Shown piece after piece: positions 27,641-36,403 of a DNA stretch of 64,000 nucleotides (position 1 is its first letter; each line of letters begins with the position of its first letter). Where the stretch lies: positions 3,596,001 through 3,660,000 of the forward strand of contig NZ_LT629758.1 in assembly GCF_900104725.1 (NCBI RefSeq), written 5' to 3'. Both the position numbers and the translations under genes were made by a program. The notes beneath the pieces were generated by a model. The model made no database searches and was not told the origin of the DNA. It worked only from the letters and a program-made list of their open reading frames with translations. Source of the stretch: Actinoplanes derwentensis. Lineage in GTDB: Bacteria; Actinomycetota; Actinomycetes; Mycobacteriales; Micromonosporaceae.

Positions 27641-27665
27641 GCCGGGTCCCGGACCGGGACCCGGC
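27641..27665. promoter_or_regulatory. dyad between divergent kinase and marR genes
   Basis: GCCGGGTCCC (27641-27650) and GGGACCCGGC (27656-27665) form a perfect 10-bp stem with loop GGACC. Nearly the same dyad occurs at 28854-28881, on the far side of the marR-doxX pair. Confidence 0.5.
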
Positions 27666-27703
27666 GGCCCGCTGCGGGATCGGCGTGCTGCGAGAATCGC
27701 CGC

Positions 27704-28198
27704 GTGGACACTCCGTGGCTGACCTCCGAGCAGCTGGCGGCATGGGTGCGCTTCATCGGTGTCGTCGAACTGCTCCCGGGCGTGCTCGACAGCCAACTGC
27801 GCCGCGACGCTCAGCTCACACACTTCGACTACTACGTGCTGGCGCAGCTCTCCGAGGCGCCGCAGCACACGCTGCGGATGACGGCGCTCGCCTCCCGGAC
27901 CGCCGCGACGCTGGCCCGGCTCTCGCACGTGGTGCAGCGGCTGGAGGCGCGCGGGCTGGTCGAGCGGTTCCCGTGCCCGCAGGATCGGCGGGCGACGAAC
28001 GCCCGGCTCACCGAACAGGGCTGGCGCAAGGTCCAGGAGAGCGCGCCCGGCCACGTCGACACCGTCCGCGAATACGTGGTGGACGCGCTGACCCCGGAAC
28101 AGCTGACGCAGCTGGCGTCGATCAGTGCTGCTCTGTTGCGCAAGCTCGACCCCGGTAACGACCGGGCCGAGATCTACCGCCGCTACGACCCGTTGTGA
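27704..28198 (+). CDS. MarR-family regulator
   Basis: 164 residues from GTG 27704; the longer open frame upstream is antisense to the kinase. Typical MarR core: HFDYYVLAQLSEAPQHTLRM, TALASRTAATLARLSHVVQR, LEARGLVERFPCPQDRRATN, ARLTEQGWRKV. One conserved-looking Cys in the wing (PCPQDRR) could make it redox responsive. It precedes doxX by 96 bp, a gap that contains two dyads, so it probably represses doxX and possibly itself. Confidence 0.85.
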   Translation: MDTPWLTSEQLAAWVRFIGVVELLPGVLDSQLRRDAQLTHFDYYVLAQLSEAPQHTLRMTALASRTAATLARLSHVVQRLEARGLVERFPCPQDRRATNARLTEQGWRKVQESAPGHVDTVREYVVDALTPEQLTQLASISAALLRKLDPGNDRAEIYRRYDPL

Positions 28199-28212
28199 CA
28201 TCCCCCATAAAG

Positions 28213-28273
28213 TTGAATCTTCAATACTTGTTGCTTCAATCAATCGCCACGGTAATAGTTGTCGGGACAACTA
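28213..28273 (+). promoter_or_regulatory. two dyads in the marR-doxX gap
   Basis: TTGAA-TC-TTCAA (28213-28224) and TAGTTGTC-GG-GACAACTA (28256-28273) are perfect inverted repeats in an unusually A/T-rich stretch before doxX. They are likely operators for the upstream MarR protein, with the second sitting near the expected transcription start. Confidence 0.55.
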
Positions 28274-28294
28274 GCCCCTCCGGAAAGGCACCTC

Positions 28295-28738
28295 GTGAAC
28301 ACCACGATCCCCCGTGACGTCGCCCTGCTGATCGCCCGCGTCATCGTCGGCATCGTCTTCATCGCCCACGGATGGCAGAAGTTCAACGAGTGGGGCCTGG
28401 ACGGCACCAGCGCCGCCTTCGGCCAGATGGGCGTCCCGCTACCGACGGTGAGCGCCTGGTTCGCCGCCATCATCGAACTGGCCGGCGGCGTGGCCCTGGT
28501 GGCCGGCCTGGCCGTCCCGCTGGTCTCGCTGCTGCTGGCGGTCAACATGATCGGCGCGTTCCTGATCGTGCACATCACCAACGGCGTCTTCGTAGCCGAC
28601 GGCGGCTTCGAACTGGTGGCGGTCCTGGCCGCCGCCGCCCTGCTCTTCACCGTCCTCGGCGCCGGCCGCTACAGCATCGACCGCCTCCTGGCCCCGCACC
28701 TGCCCCACAACCTGACCCGCCAGACCATCAACGTCTGA
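28295..28738 (+). CDS. DoxX-family membrane protein
   Basis: 147 residues from GTG 28295 (ribosome site GGAAAGG); a start at 28259 would overlap the operator. Four hydrophobic segments, starting LLIARVIVGIVFIAHGWQKF, with the DoxX hallmark HGWQKF and later LAGGVALVAGLAVPLVSLLL. DoxX proteins in actinobacteria are tied to redox/thiol stress together with SodA and SseA. Control by the adjacent MarR protein is expected. Confidence 0.85.
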   Translation: MNTTIPRDVALLIARVIVGIVFIAHGWQKFNEWGLDGTSAAFGQMGVPLPTVSAWFAAIIELAGGVALVAGLAVPLVSLLLAVNMIGAFLIVHITNGVFVADGGFELVAVLAAAALLFTVLGAGRYSIDRLLAPHLPHNLTRQTINV

Positions 28739-28853
28739 CCCTTCTCTGGTACGCCCCCGGGGCCGGACAACCACAACGGCCGGTCCCGTAGCCCCCGCGC
28801 GAGGCGATCGCGCCCCGAGACCCCGGCGCGGCCGCCGGGCCGGATGCGATGCT

Positions 28854-28881
28854 CCGGGTCCCGGCAGACGCCGGGACCCGG
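28854..28881. terminator. perfect 12-bp stem-loop between doxX and the deacetylase gene
   Basis: CCGGGTCCCGGC pairs with GCCGGGACCCGG across loop AGAC. It lies between convergent genes and can end both transcripts. Its arms repeat the dyad at 27641-27665. Confidence 0.7.
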
Positions 28882-28898
28882 CTTGCTACGACGAAGAG

Positions 28899-29768
28899 TC
28901 AGGACAGCAGTTCGGAGAGGGACACCGGCTCGAGATTCCTCCGCCGCAGGCCGGCCAGGATCGCGGGAAGTGCGTCATCGGTGTACTGGGCGTTCGCCTC
29001 GGTCACGTGCAGGATCACGATGGAACCCGGTTCGACCTGGGTCAACACCGCGTTCACCACCGGCGACGGGCCCTTGGCGAACGGGTCTCCGCTGATCACG
29101 TCGCCGTCGATGACCGTGACACCCAGTGGGGCCAGAGCTCGCAGCGCGGCCGCGTCATGGCACAGGCCGGGGAACCGGAAGTAACGGGTCTGCCGACCGC
29201 CGAACGGTTCCAGACTCCGGAAGGTCTTGGCGACGCCCTCGGTCATCGCGGCCGGCGCCACCCGGGGCAGGTGGTAACAGTCACCGGTGAAGGCCGCGTG
29301 TTCGTAACTGTGGTTGGCGATCTCGAACAGCGGGTTACCGGCGATGCGCCGGGTGACCTTCGGGTACTGCTCGGCCCACTGGCCGGTGACGAAGAACGTG
29401 GCCGGGATCCGGCGTTTCTCCAGGATGTTCAGCAGGCGCAGGTTGGCGTAGGAGGCGACCTCGCCGCGCCGCAGCCGGGCGGCCATCGCGTCGGTCATGT
29501 CCGCGTCGAAGGTCAGCGCCACCCGCTTGGCGGCGCGCGGACCGTGCTGAACCACGATCGGCAGCACCCCCGGCCGGCTCGCTCCCGGCGTGCTCGACGG
29601 TCCGGGCACGCCGGATGCCGTCGGTGACTCGGGGGTGTTCTCCACGAGCGGGACCGGCGCGGACGCAGACGGCACAGGAGCCGGTCCGGGCGCGGGCGAG
29701 GAGAACCCGCACCCGGACAGCGTCAGAACAAGGAGAAAGCCGAGACCACGCCGCCCATCGATCGCCAC
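28899..29768 (-). CDS. polysaccharide deacetylase (NodB-type) lipoprotein
   Basis: 289 residues from GTG 29768; translation from there gives a lipoprotein signal with lipobox LSGC, then a Pro/Ala/Ser-rich spacer. NodB motifs: ALTFDADM (first Asp replaces the usual DDG arrangement), the zinc ligands in IANHSYEHAAF, RYFRFPGLCHDA and a C-terminal IVILHVTEAN. It should remove N-acetyl groups from cell-wall or extracellular glycans on the outer face of the membrane. The TFDAD variant occurs in some active relatives, so activity is likely but not certain. Confidence 0.82.
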   Translation of the reverse strand: MAIDGRRGLGFLLVLTLSGCGFSSPAPGPAPVPSASAPVPLVENTPESPTASGVPGPSSTPGASRPGVLPIVVQHGPRAAKRVALTFDADMTDAMAARLRRGEVASYANLRLLNILEKRRIPATFFVTGQWAEQYPKVTRRIAGNPLFEIANHSYEHAAFTGDCYHLPRVAPAAMTEGVAKTFRSLEPFGGRQTRYFRFPGLCHDAAALRALAPLGVTVIDGDVISGDPFAKGPSPVVNAVLTQVEPGSIVILHVTEANAQYTDDALPAILAGLRRRNLEPVSLSELLS

Positions 29769-29810
29769 GCCCGCGAGAATGACATCGATGCCGACGACAG
29801 CGCTACACCG

Positions 29811-29840
29811 GCTCGACGTGCGGCCGCTCGACGTGCGGCC
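29811..29840. repeat. perfect 15-bp tandem duplication
   Basis: GCTCGACGTGCGGCC occurs twice back to back (29811-29825 and 29826-29840), between the deacetylase start and the beta-propeller gene stop. Confidence 0.6.
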
Positions 29841-29865
29841 GATCCGACAGGGCCGAACGACCGGT

Positions 29866-31044
29866 TCAGCCGGAGCGACGCTTGCAGCCGTAGCCGCACG
29901 GGCGGAACTGGGCGAATCGGGGCCGCTCGGCACTGCCGAAGGCGGTGAAGTCGCCGCCGACGGTGAGGGTGCCCAGTTTCGGGTTGGACTTGAGGGTGAG
30001 CACACCCCATTTGCCGTTGCTGCGCGGGTTCCAGTCACGTAGTGCGCCGGTGGCCGAGTCCCAGGCGGCGATCTTCGGCTGCGGTTTGAGTTTCTTGCCG
30101 GGGCACCACGAGGTGGCGCTGGCGGACGGTTTCGGGCAGGCGACGGTGAAGTGGCCGCCGCCGTAGACGGTGCCGTTCAGGAAGGTGATCGCCTGCACGT
30201 CACCGTCGGTGACGCTGCTCCAGGCGAGGCTGCCGTCCGGGCGGTACGCCTGGACCCGGCCACCGACTCCGGACAGCCCGGCGAACACCCGGTCGCCGCT
30301 GACGGTGAGGGCGAACGCGGCGTACGGGGTGACCGGCTTGAACCCGGTGTCGAGCCGCCCGTCGGCCAGTTTGAGGGCGCCCAGCCGTGCCGTACCCGCC
30401 GCGCCGTTGATCTGCTTGAAGGCCCCGCCCACGTAGAGTCGCGACCCGGCCGTGGCCAGCGCCCACACCTTGCCGTCGGTGCCACCGGCGAACCCGGTGT
30501 CGAGGCTGCCGTCGGAGAGTTTGAACGCGGCCAGGTTCTCCGCGGTCCTCCCGTCGACCGCGGAGAAGTCGCCGCCCAGGTAGAGGCGCCCGTCGGCTAC
30601 CGCGAGGGTCTGCCCGAGGCCCTTGACGGTGTGTTTCAGCGCGCCGACGGCGGCGGTCTTGCGGTCGATCGCGGCGAGTCCGACTCGGGGCTGCCCGCCG
30701 GCCTTGGTGAACTTGCCGGTCACGTAGAGCGACGATCCGGTGCCGGTGAGGCCCATCACGGTGCCGTCCAAAACGGGCGCCCAGGGCAGCAGCCGCCCGG
30801 TGCGGGAGTCCACGGCGGCGAGGCGTTTGCGGGTGACGGATTTCCCGTCGACGATCGCGTGGGTGAAGCTGCCGCCGAGGTAGACGGTGTCACCGACGTG
30901 GACGCTGGTGTAGACGAGGCCGTCGAAGCCGACCGTGCGGTCCGGAGCGACCGAGGTCGGCGGGACGGCACCGGCGTGGGCGGGCACGCCCGGGAGAGCC
31001 AGCGCACCGGTGAGCAGCGTCGCCAGCCAGGGTGAATATGACAT
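29866..31044 (-). CDS. secreted beta-propeller protein
   Basis: 392 residues with a Sec signal peptide (WLATLLTGALALPGVPAHA). The mature part repeats a pattern of about 45 residues, each with a strand ending YLGGSF, YVTGKF, YLGGDF, YVGGAF, YGGGHF or TVGGDF followed by a 'G..R..LAA.D...G' strand, typical of delta-60/Kelch-like propellers. Six such motifs suggest a closed propeller. The basic Cys-containing C-terminus (CGYGCKRRSG) is unusual. Substrate unknown; probably extracellular or wall-associated. Confidence 0.78.
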   Translation of the reverse strand: MSYSPWLATLLTGALALPGVPAHAGAVPPTSVAPDRTVGFDGLVYTSVHVGDTVYLGGSFTHAIVDGKSVTRKRLAAVDSRTGRLLPWAPVLDGTVMGLTGTGSSLYVTGKFTKAGGQPRVGLAAIDRKTAAVGALKHTVKGLGQTLAVADGRLYLGGDFSAVDGRTAENLAAFKLSDGSLDTGFAGGTDGKVWALATAGSRLYVGGAFKQINGAAGTARLGALKLADGRLDTGFKPVTPYAAFALTVSGDRVFAGLSGVGGRVQAYRPDGSLAWSSVTDGDVQAITFLNGTVYGGGHFTVACPKPSASATSWCPGKKLKPQPKIAAWDSATGALRDWNPRSNGKWGVLTLKSNPKLGTLTVGGDFTAFGSAERPRFAQFRPCGYGCKRRSG

Positions 31045-31104
31045 AAGAGCGACAATATGGGTCTTTTGCCATGCTAGGGGACAATTGCCGGGGAACCCGC
31101 GAGT

Positions 31105-31608
31105 TCAGCTTCGCGGTCTGCGGCGCCGGGCCGCGGGCACGGCCTCGGCCGCGATCTCGCACAGGTCCTTGAGCGGGTCCCGGGTCTGCGCCTCACAGGC
31201 GACCCGCTGCAGCAGCGCCCGGAAGGCAACGGAATCCTCGGCGGGCAGCGTGCCGAGGACATGCGTCTCCACGTGCCGAAGCGCTTCCCGATGGGCCGCC
31301 TGGATCTCGCGGCCCTTCTCGGTGGCGACGACGAGCCGGCTGCGACGGTCGGCCGGGTCGGGCCGGCGCGCGACGAGGTCCTGTTTCTCCAGGTCGTCGA
31401 TGAGATAGGTGAGGATCGTCCGGTCGATGCCCAGCTCCTGCCCGATGGCGACCTGGTTGCGGGGCGGGTCGCCGACGGCCGAGGTGAGCACCTGATAACC
31501 GCGGGGACCGCCGGGCAGATCACTGAGCACGTGGTCGGCGGCCTTGGCGTAGGCACGGAACACCACTCCCAGCATCCAGCCGAGATCACCTTCGAGGGGC
31601 GTCGTCAC
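31105..31608 (-). CDS. MarR-family regulator of the LLM-hemerythrin gene
   Basis: 167 residues. MarR pattern: YAKAADHVLSDLPGGPRGYQ, QVAIGQELGIDRTILTYLID, DLEKQDLVARRPDPADRRSR, LVVATEKGREI. Divergent from the LLM-hemerythrin gene with two matching dyads between, one of them 27 bp and perfect. So it most likely represses both genes and is released by an unknown ligand. Confidence 0.87.
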   Translation of the reverse strand: MTTPLEGDLGWMLGVVFRAYAKAADHVLSDLPGGPRGYQVLTSAVGDPPRNQVAIGQELGIDRTILTYLIDDLEKQDLVARRPDPADRRSRLVVATEKGREIQAAHREALRHVETHVLGTLPAEDSVAFRALLQRVACEAQTRDPLKDLCEIAAEAVPAARRRRPRS

Positions 31609-31631
31609 GCGACAACCATAGCTCAGCGCGA

Positions 31632-31674
31632 CAGAAGTTCTGCATCACAGATGTTCTGTTTGACAGAACATCTG
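31632..31674. promoter_or_regulatory. twin MarR operators
   Basis: CAGATGTTCTGT-TTG-ACAGAACATCTG (31648-31674) is a perfect inverted repeat with 12-bp arms. A second, shorter copy, CAGAA-G-TTCTG (31632-31642), shares the same core. Both lie between the divergent MarR and LLM-hemerythrin genes. Confidence 0.75.
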
Positions 31675-31694
31675 AATCGAGTCACAGTTGCGTC

Positions 31695-33212
31695 ATGTCC
31701 GACTACGGCCACCCGCTCCAGTTCGGGTCCTTCATCACCCCGGCCGCCAGCGACCCCGACCGGGTCGTGGCGCTCACCGTGCTAGCCGAGCAGGCCGGCT
31801 TGGACCTGGTCACCTTCCAGGACCATCCTTACCAGCCCGGCTTCCTCGACACCTGGACTCTGCTGAGTTACGCCGCCGCCCGCACCCAGCGCGTGCACCT
31901 CGCGGCCAACGTCACCAACCTGCCACTGCGCCCACCCGCGGTCCTGGCCCGCAGCGTCGCCAGCCTCGACCTGCTCAGCGACGGCCGGATCGAGCTGGGC
32001 CTCGGCGCGGGCGCGTTCTGGGACGCCATCGAGGCGATGGGCGGGCCACGGCTCAACCCAGGCCAGGCTGTGCAGGCCCTGGAGGAGGGCATCGAGATCA
32101 TCCGGGAGTTGTGGGACACCGGGGCCCAGCGCGCGGTCCGGGTCGACGGCACGTATCACCGGGCCGTCGGTGCCAAACGCGGTCCGGCACCCGCTCACGA
32201 CGTCGGCATCTGGCTCGGCGCCTACAAGCCGCGGATGCTGGCCCTCACCGGGCGGCGCGCCGACGGTTGGCTGCCGTCACTGGCCTACCTCAAGCCGGGC
32301 GACCTGGCCGCCGGCCACAAGATCATCGACGAGGCGGCGCTGGAGGCCGGGCGGCAGCCGTCCGACATCCGGCGGCTGCTCAACATCGGCCCCGGCCAGC
32401 GCCCGCAGGAACTGGCGGACCTGGCCCTGGCCGACGGGATCAGCACCTTCATCCTGGCCACCGACGACCCCACTGAGCTGCGCCGATTCGCCGCCGAGGT
32501 GGCACCCGCGGTGCGCGAGCTGGTAGCGACCGGCCGCACCACCCCGACAGCCCCCACTCCCACACCCGAGCCCGCGACGATCGCCGCCACCGCGGATCCG
32601 GCCTCCAGCCGGGCCTCGTTCGCCGTCATTCCCACCCCCGACAGCGGGGTACGCCGGAGCAGCACCGTGGTCTGGGACGAGCAGGCCCGCCCGACCGGCC
32701 CGGAGCTGGACCCGGCCCGCACGTACACCGCAAGGGAACTGGCCAACGGACAGCACCTGATCCAGGTCCACGACAGCCTGCGCGCCGAGCTGGAACAGAT
32801 CCACGACCTGATCGACCAGGTCGAAGCCGGAACCATGGACGTCGGCACCGCCCGCTCCCACATCAACACGATGACGATGCGGCAGAACAACTGGACGCTC
32901 GGCACGTACTGCGAGTCCTACTGCCGCATCGTCACCACCCACCACACCCTGGAGGACCGTTCCCTCTTCCCGCACCTGCGCCGCAGCGACCCCCGCCTGG
33001 CGAAGGTCGTCGACCGCCTGGAAGCCGAACACCACGTCATCCACGAGGTCCTCGAAGGCGTCGACAAAGCCCTGGTCACGCTGGTCTCCGCCCCCGACGG
33101 CCTGCCCGCCCTCCGAGCCGCCGTCGACCTGCTCTCCGACACCCTGCTGTCCCACCTGTCCTACGAGGAACGCGAACTGGTCGAGCCCCTGGCCCGCCTC
33201 GGCATCCAGTAA
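31695..33212 (+). CDS. LLM flavin-dependent monooxygenase fused to hemerythrin domain
   Basis: 505 residues. Residues 1-285 are a bacterial-luciferase-like F420/FMN oxidoreductase (LQFGSFITPAASDPDRVVAL, VTFQDHPYQPGFLDTWTLLS, RSVASLDLLSDGRIELGLGA). After a Pro/Thr/Ala linker (about 285-330) the C-terminal 170 residues form a hemerythrin HHE domain. All usual iron ligands are visible: H in QVHDSLRAE, H and E in THHTLEDRSLFPHL, H in EAEHHVIHE, and H and E in SHLSYEERELVE. An oxygen- or NO-binding di-iron module on a flavin enzyme suggests O2/NO sensing or supply. Controlled by the divergent MarR. Confidence 0.88.
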   Translation: MSDYGHPLQFGSFITPAASDPDRVVALTVLAEQAGLDLVTFQDHPYQPGFLDTWTLLSYAAARTQRVHLAANVTNLPLRPPAVLARSVASLDLLSDGRIELGLGAGAFWDAIEAMGGPRLNPGQAVQALEEGIEIIRELWDTGAQRAVRVDGTYHRAVGAKRGPAPAHDVGIWLGAYKPRMLALTGRRADGWLPSLAYLKPGDLAAGHKIIDEAALEAGRQPSDIRRLLNIGPGQRPQELADLALADGISTFILATDDPTELRRFAAEVAPAVRELVATGRTTPTAPTPTPEPATIAATADPASSRASFAVIPTPDSGVRRSSTVVWDEQARPTGPELDPARTYTARELANGQHLIQVHDSLRAELEQIHDLIDQVEAGTMDVGTARSHINTMTMRQNNWTLGTYCESYCRIVTTHHTLEDRSLFPHLRRSDPRLAKVVDRLEAEHHVIHEVLEGVDKALVTLVSAPDGLPALRAAVDLLSDTLLSHLSYEERELVEPLARLGIQ

Positions 33213-33347
33213 CCCTCGCCGAACCCGGCGCATCCTGATCTCGGTTTTCGGCGTTGAGACCGGCGGAGTGTCGATGTTCACCGGAACGTTCGGGGTGGCC
33301 GTAGTCTTCAGGCCTTCGCCGACGGCCTCGCCCCCCTGGAGATCTCG

Positions 33348-34121
33348 ATGAGCGTTCTCAAAGCCCTGTTGTCCGGACTCGGCGGTGGCACGATCGAGGT
33401 GGTCGACCTCACCGCGCCGCTCTCGCCGAGCACTCCGATTCTGCAGCTGCCACCGCCGTTCGCGAACACGACCCCGTTCGGGCTGACCGAGATCAGCCGG
33501 TACGACGACCGGGGGCCGGCCTGGTACTGGAACGACATCCACACCGGTGAGCACACCGGCACCCACTTCGACGCGCCGATCCACTGGGTGACCGGGCGTG
33601 ACGGTGCGGACGTGTCGCAGGTGCCGCCGGGCCGGCTGGTCGCCCCGGCGGTCGTGATCGACGTGGCCGACCGGGCCGCGAAGGACCCGGACTTCCTGCT
33701 GGAGGTCGAGCACATCCGGGAGTGGGAGGCGGTCAACGGGCCGCTGCCTGCAGGCGGGTGGCTGCTGCTTCGTACCGGATGGGATGCCCGGTCCGGTGAT
33801 CAGGAGGCGTTCCTGAACGCGAACGAGACCGGCCCGCACACCCCGGGAGTCTCGGTGGCGGCGGCGAAATGGCTGGCCGAACAGTCCCCGGTGATCGGCC
33901 TCGGGGTGGAGACGGTCGGCACCGACGCGGGGGCCGCGCACTCGTTCGACCCGCCGTTCCCGTGTCACTCGTACCTGCTGGGCGCCGGGAAGTACGGCCT
34001 CACCCAGCTTCGTAACCTGGACCGTCTGCCGGCGACGGGGGCGGTGGTGATCGCCCCGCCGCTGCCGATCGTCGGCGGGTCCGGCAGCCCGGTCCGGGTG
34101 CTGGCCCTGGTCGAGAAGTAG
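33348..34121 (+). CDS. cyclase-family metal hydrolase
   Basis: 257 residues. The metal-binding signature HTGTHFDAPIHW places it in the cyclase/kynurenine formamidase-like family (PF04199), and GVETVGTDAGAAHSF is the second conserved block. The family hydrolyses N-formylkynurenine or cyclic amide/ester substrates. It ends 5 bp before a ThDP enzyme gene, so the two likely act on one pathway, possibly degradation of an aromatic or keto acid; the exact substrate is unknown. Confidence 0.85.
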   Translation: MSVLKALLSGLGGGTIEVVDLTAPLSPSTPILQLPPPFANTTPFGLTEISRYDDRGPAWYWNDIHTGEHTGTHFDAPIHWVTGRDGADVSQVPPGRLVAPAVVIDVADRAAKDPDFLLEVEHIREWEAVNGPLPAGGWLLLRTGWDARSGDQEAFLNANETGPHTPGVSVAAAKWLAEQSPVIGLGVETVGTDAGAAHSFDPPFPCHSYLLGAGKYGLTQLRNLDRLPATGAVVIAPPLPIVGGSGSPVRVLALVEK

Positions 34122-34126
34122 GGGTC

Positions 34127-35767
34127 ATGTCCGATCTCACGGTCGCCGCGGTCGTCGGCGAGACCCTGGCCCGACTCGGCGCCGACCTGGTCTTCGGGGT
34201 CGTCGGCAGCGGCAACTTCCACGTCACGAACGCCCTGGTGGCGAACGGGGCCCGGTTCGTCGCCACCCGGCACGAGGGTGGCGCGGCGACGGCGGCGGAC
34301 GCGTACGCGCGGGTCAGCGGGAGGCCCGGGATCGTCTCGGTGCATCAGGGCTGTGGGCTGACGAACGCGATGACCGGGATCGCGGAGGCGGCGAAGAGCC
34401 GTACCCCGATGCTGGTGCTGGCGGCCGAACCGGCGTCGTCGGCGCTGCGGTCGAACTTCCGGGTCGACCAGGACGCCCTCGCGCACGCCGTCGGCGCGGT
34501 CAGTGAACGGGTGCACGGGCCGGCCAGTGCGGTCGCCGACACCACCCGGGCGTGGCGGATCGCGGTGCACGAGCGGCGCACGGTCGTCCTCAACCTGCCC
34601 CTCGACGTGCAGGCCGCCCCGGCCGAACCGGCGACCGTCCCACCCGCTCCGGCGGTGCAGGCGCCGCGGGCCTCCGACGACGCGGTGACCGCTCTGGCCC
34701 ATCTGTTGCGGGGTGCGCGACGGCCGGTTTTCATCGCCGGGCGGGGCGCTCTCGCGGCCCGCGCCGAACTGGAGGCGCTCGCCGGGGCGTGCGGGGCGCT
34801 GCTGGCCACCTCAGCGGCGGCGAAAGCCCTGTTCCAGGGCAACGAGTGGAACCTGGACGTGTCCGGCGGGTTCGCCACCCCGGTGGCCGCCGAACTGATC
34901 GCGGACTCGGACGTGGTGGTCGCGTGGGGCGCGTCGCTGACCATGTGGACCACCCGGCACGGGGCTCTGATCAGCCCGGACGCGATGGTCGTGCAGGTGG
35001 ACACGGATGCTTCGGCGCTCGGCGGGCATCACCGGATCGACCTGGGGGTGATCGGGGACGCGGCGTTCAGCGCGGTCGCGGTCCGCGCCGCGCTCCCCGG
35101 TGAGCGGGAGGGGTACCGGACCGACGCGGTACGGGGGAAGTTGCGTGACCAGGGGCGATGGCGGGACGTCGCGTTCGACGACGACGGCGACGACACTCAC
35201 GTCGACCCGCGGGCTCTCACCATCGCCCTCGACGATCTGTTGCCCCCGGAACGGGTGGTGGCCGTCGACTCGGGCAACTTCATGGGCTATCCGTCGATGT
35301 TTCTGACCGTTCCGGATCATCGGGGCTTCTGTTTCACCCAATCGTTCCAGTCGATCGGGCTGGGCCTGGCCAGTACGCTCGGGGCCGCTCTCGCCTCGCC
35401 GGGGCGGCTGCCCGTCGCGGCCTGTGGGGACGGCGGTTTCCTGATGGGCATCGCCGAACTGGACACGGTCCGGCGGCTCGGTATCGGGATGCTGGTGGTG
35501 GTCTACAACGACGAGGCGTACGGGGCCGAGGTCCACCACTTCGGGCCGGACGGTCACCCCTTGGACACGGTGCGGTTCCCGGAGACGGACATCGCGGCCA
35601 TCGCCCGTGGGTACGGGTGCGCTGCTGTCACCGTACGCAAGCCGGAAGATCTTGATCTTGTGGGTGAATGGCTGGCGGGGCCACGGGACGTCCCGATGGT
35701 CGTCGACGCCAAGGTGGCCGCGGGTAAGCCCGCGTGGTGGCTGGAGGAGGCCTTCCGGGGTCACTGA
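34127..35767 (+). CDS. thiamine diphosphate-dependent enzyme (acetolactate synthase/decarboxylase-like)
   Basis: 546 residues in three domains: N-terminal Pyr domain with the catalytic Glu50 (TRHEGGAAT), a middle Rossmann-like domain (VFIAGRGALAARAELEAL), and the C-terminal PP domain with the ThDP/Mg motif GDGGFLMGIAE through VVYNDEAYG. The family includes acetolactate synthase, benzoylformate decarboxylase and oxalyl-CoA decarboxylase. No FAD-specific or CoA signature was recognised, so the reaction is left open. Partner of the adjacent cyclase-family protein. The stop overlaps the convergent TetR gene by 7 bp. Confidence 0.85.
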   Translation: MSDLTVAAVVGETLARLGADLVFGVVGSGNFHVTNALVANGARFVATRHEGGAATAADAYARVSGRPGIVSVHQGCGLTNAMTGIAEAAKSRTPMLVLAAEPASSALRSNFRVDQDALAHAVGAVSERVHGPASAVADTTRAWRIAVHERRTVVLNLPLDVQAAPAEPATVPPAPAVQAPRASDDAVTALAHLLRGARRPVFIAGRGALAARAELEALAGACGALLATSAAAKALFQGNEWNLDVSGGFATPVAAELIADSDVVVAWGASLTMWTTRHGALISPDAMVVQVDTDASALGGHHRIDLGVIGDAAFSAVAVRAALPGEREGYRTDAVRGKLRDQGRWRDVAFDDDGDDTHVDPRALTIALDDLLPPERVVAVDSGNFMGYPSMFLTVPDHRGFCFTQSFQSIGLGLASTLGAALASPGRLPVAACGDGGFLMGIAELDTVRRLGIGMLVVVYNDEAYGAEVHHFGPDGHPLDTVRFPETDIAAIARGYGCAAVTVRKPEDLDLVGEWLAGPRDVPMVVDAKVAAGKPAWWLEEAFRGH

Positions 35768-36333
35768 CCGATCAGGGCGTGCAGGCGGGCCAGGACCGTC
35801 TGCTGGATCACCGGGAACGTGCGGTCCTCGGCCGGGTCGACCCAGACCGTGAACGCGGTGCGGAAGACGGTCACCCCGGACTCGGCGGCCAGCGCGGCGC
35901 TCGTCGGGTCGATGCCGCGGGCGGTCAGTGCCCTGGTCAGGGCCGCCGCCAGGGCGGACATCTTGAGGAGTTCGCGCTCCTGCAGGGCGACGGTCGTGGT
36001 GATCACTGTCTGGCGGGCGCGGGACCAGGTGCGGCGCTGTTCGGGGAAGAGGGTGGCCGCGCTGTCCAGGACCGCCGCGATCAGGCGCATCGGGTCGGCG
36101 CCGGTCTCCGGCAGGCCGGTCAGGAACGCCCGCTCGAACTCGCCCTGATCGACGAACAGCACCTCACGTTTGTCCGCGTAGTGGCGGAAGAAGGTGCGCT
36201 CGGTGACTCCGGCCGCGGCGGCGATCTCGGCGACCGTGGTGCCGTCGTACCCCTGGGTGCGGAAGAGGCTCAGCGCCGCCTCCTTGAGCCGGTCGCCCGC
36301 GCCGCCCTGCCATCTCCCCATGATCCCGATCAT
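35761..36333 (-). CDS. TetR-family repressor
   Basis: 190 residues from ATG 36333; an in-frame ATG at 36354 falls inside a perfect operator, and a later ATG at 36321 (MGRWQGG) is also possible. HTH: RLKEAALSLFRTQGYDGTTV, AEIAAAAGVTERTFFRHYAD, KREVLFVDQ. The C-terminal domain is typical for the family. Two perfect dyads between it and the divergent SDR gene indicate autoregulation and control of that gene. Confidence 0.87.
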   Translation of the reverse strand: MIGIMGRWQGGAGDRLKEAALSLFRTQGYDGTTVAEIAAAAGVTERTFFRHYADKREVLFVDQGEFERAFLTGLPETGADPMRLIAAVLDSAATLFPEQRRTWSRARQTVITTTVALQERELLKMSALAAALTRALTARGIDPTSAALAAESGVTVFRTAFTVWVDPAEDRTFPVIQQTVLARLHALIGQ

Positions 36334-36336
36334 AGT

Positions 36337-36385
36337 GATGTCAGAGTCTGACATCAGGGTGTACGGTCATGTCAGTCACTGACAT
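36337..36385. promoter_or_regulatory. twin TetR operators
   Basis: GATGTCAGA-G-TCTGACATC (36337-36355) and ATGTCAGT-C-ACTGACAT (36369-36385) are perfect inverted repeats sharing the half-site ATGTCAG. They fill the space between the divergent TetR and SDR genes. Confidence 0.8.
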
Positions 36386-36403
36386 CACCTGTGGAGGCAC
36401 CTC

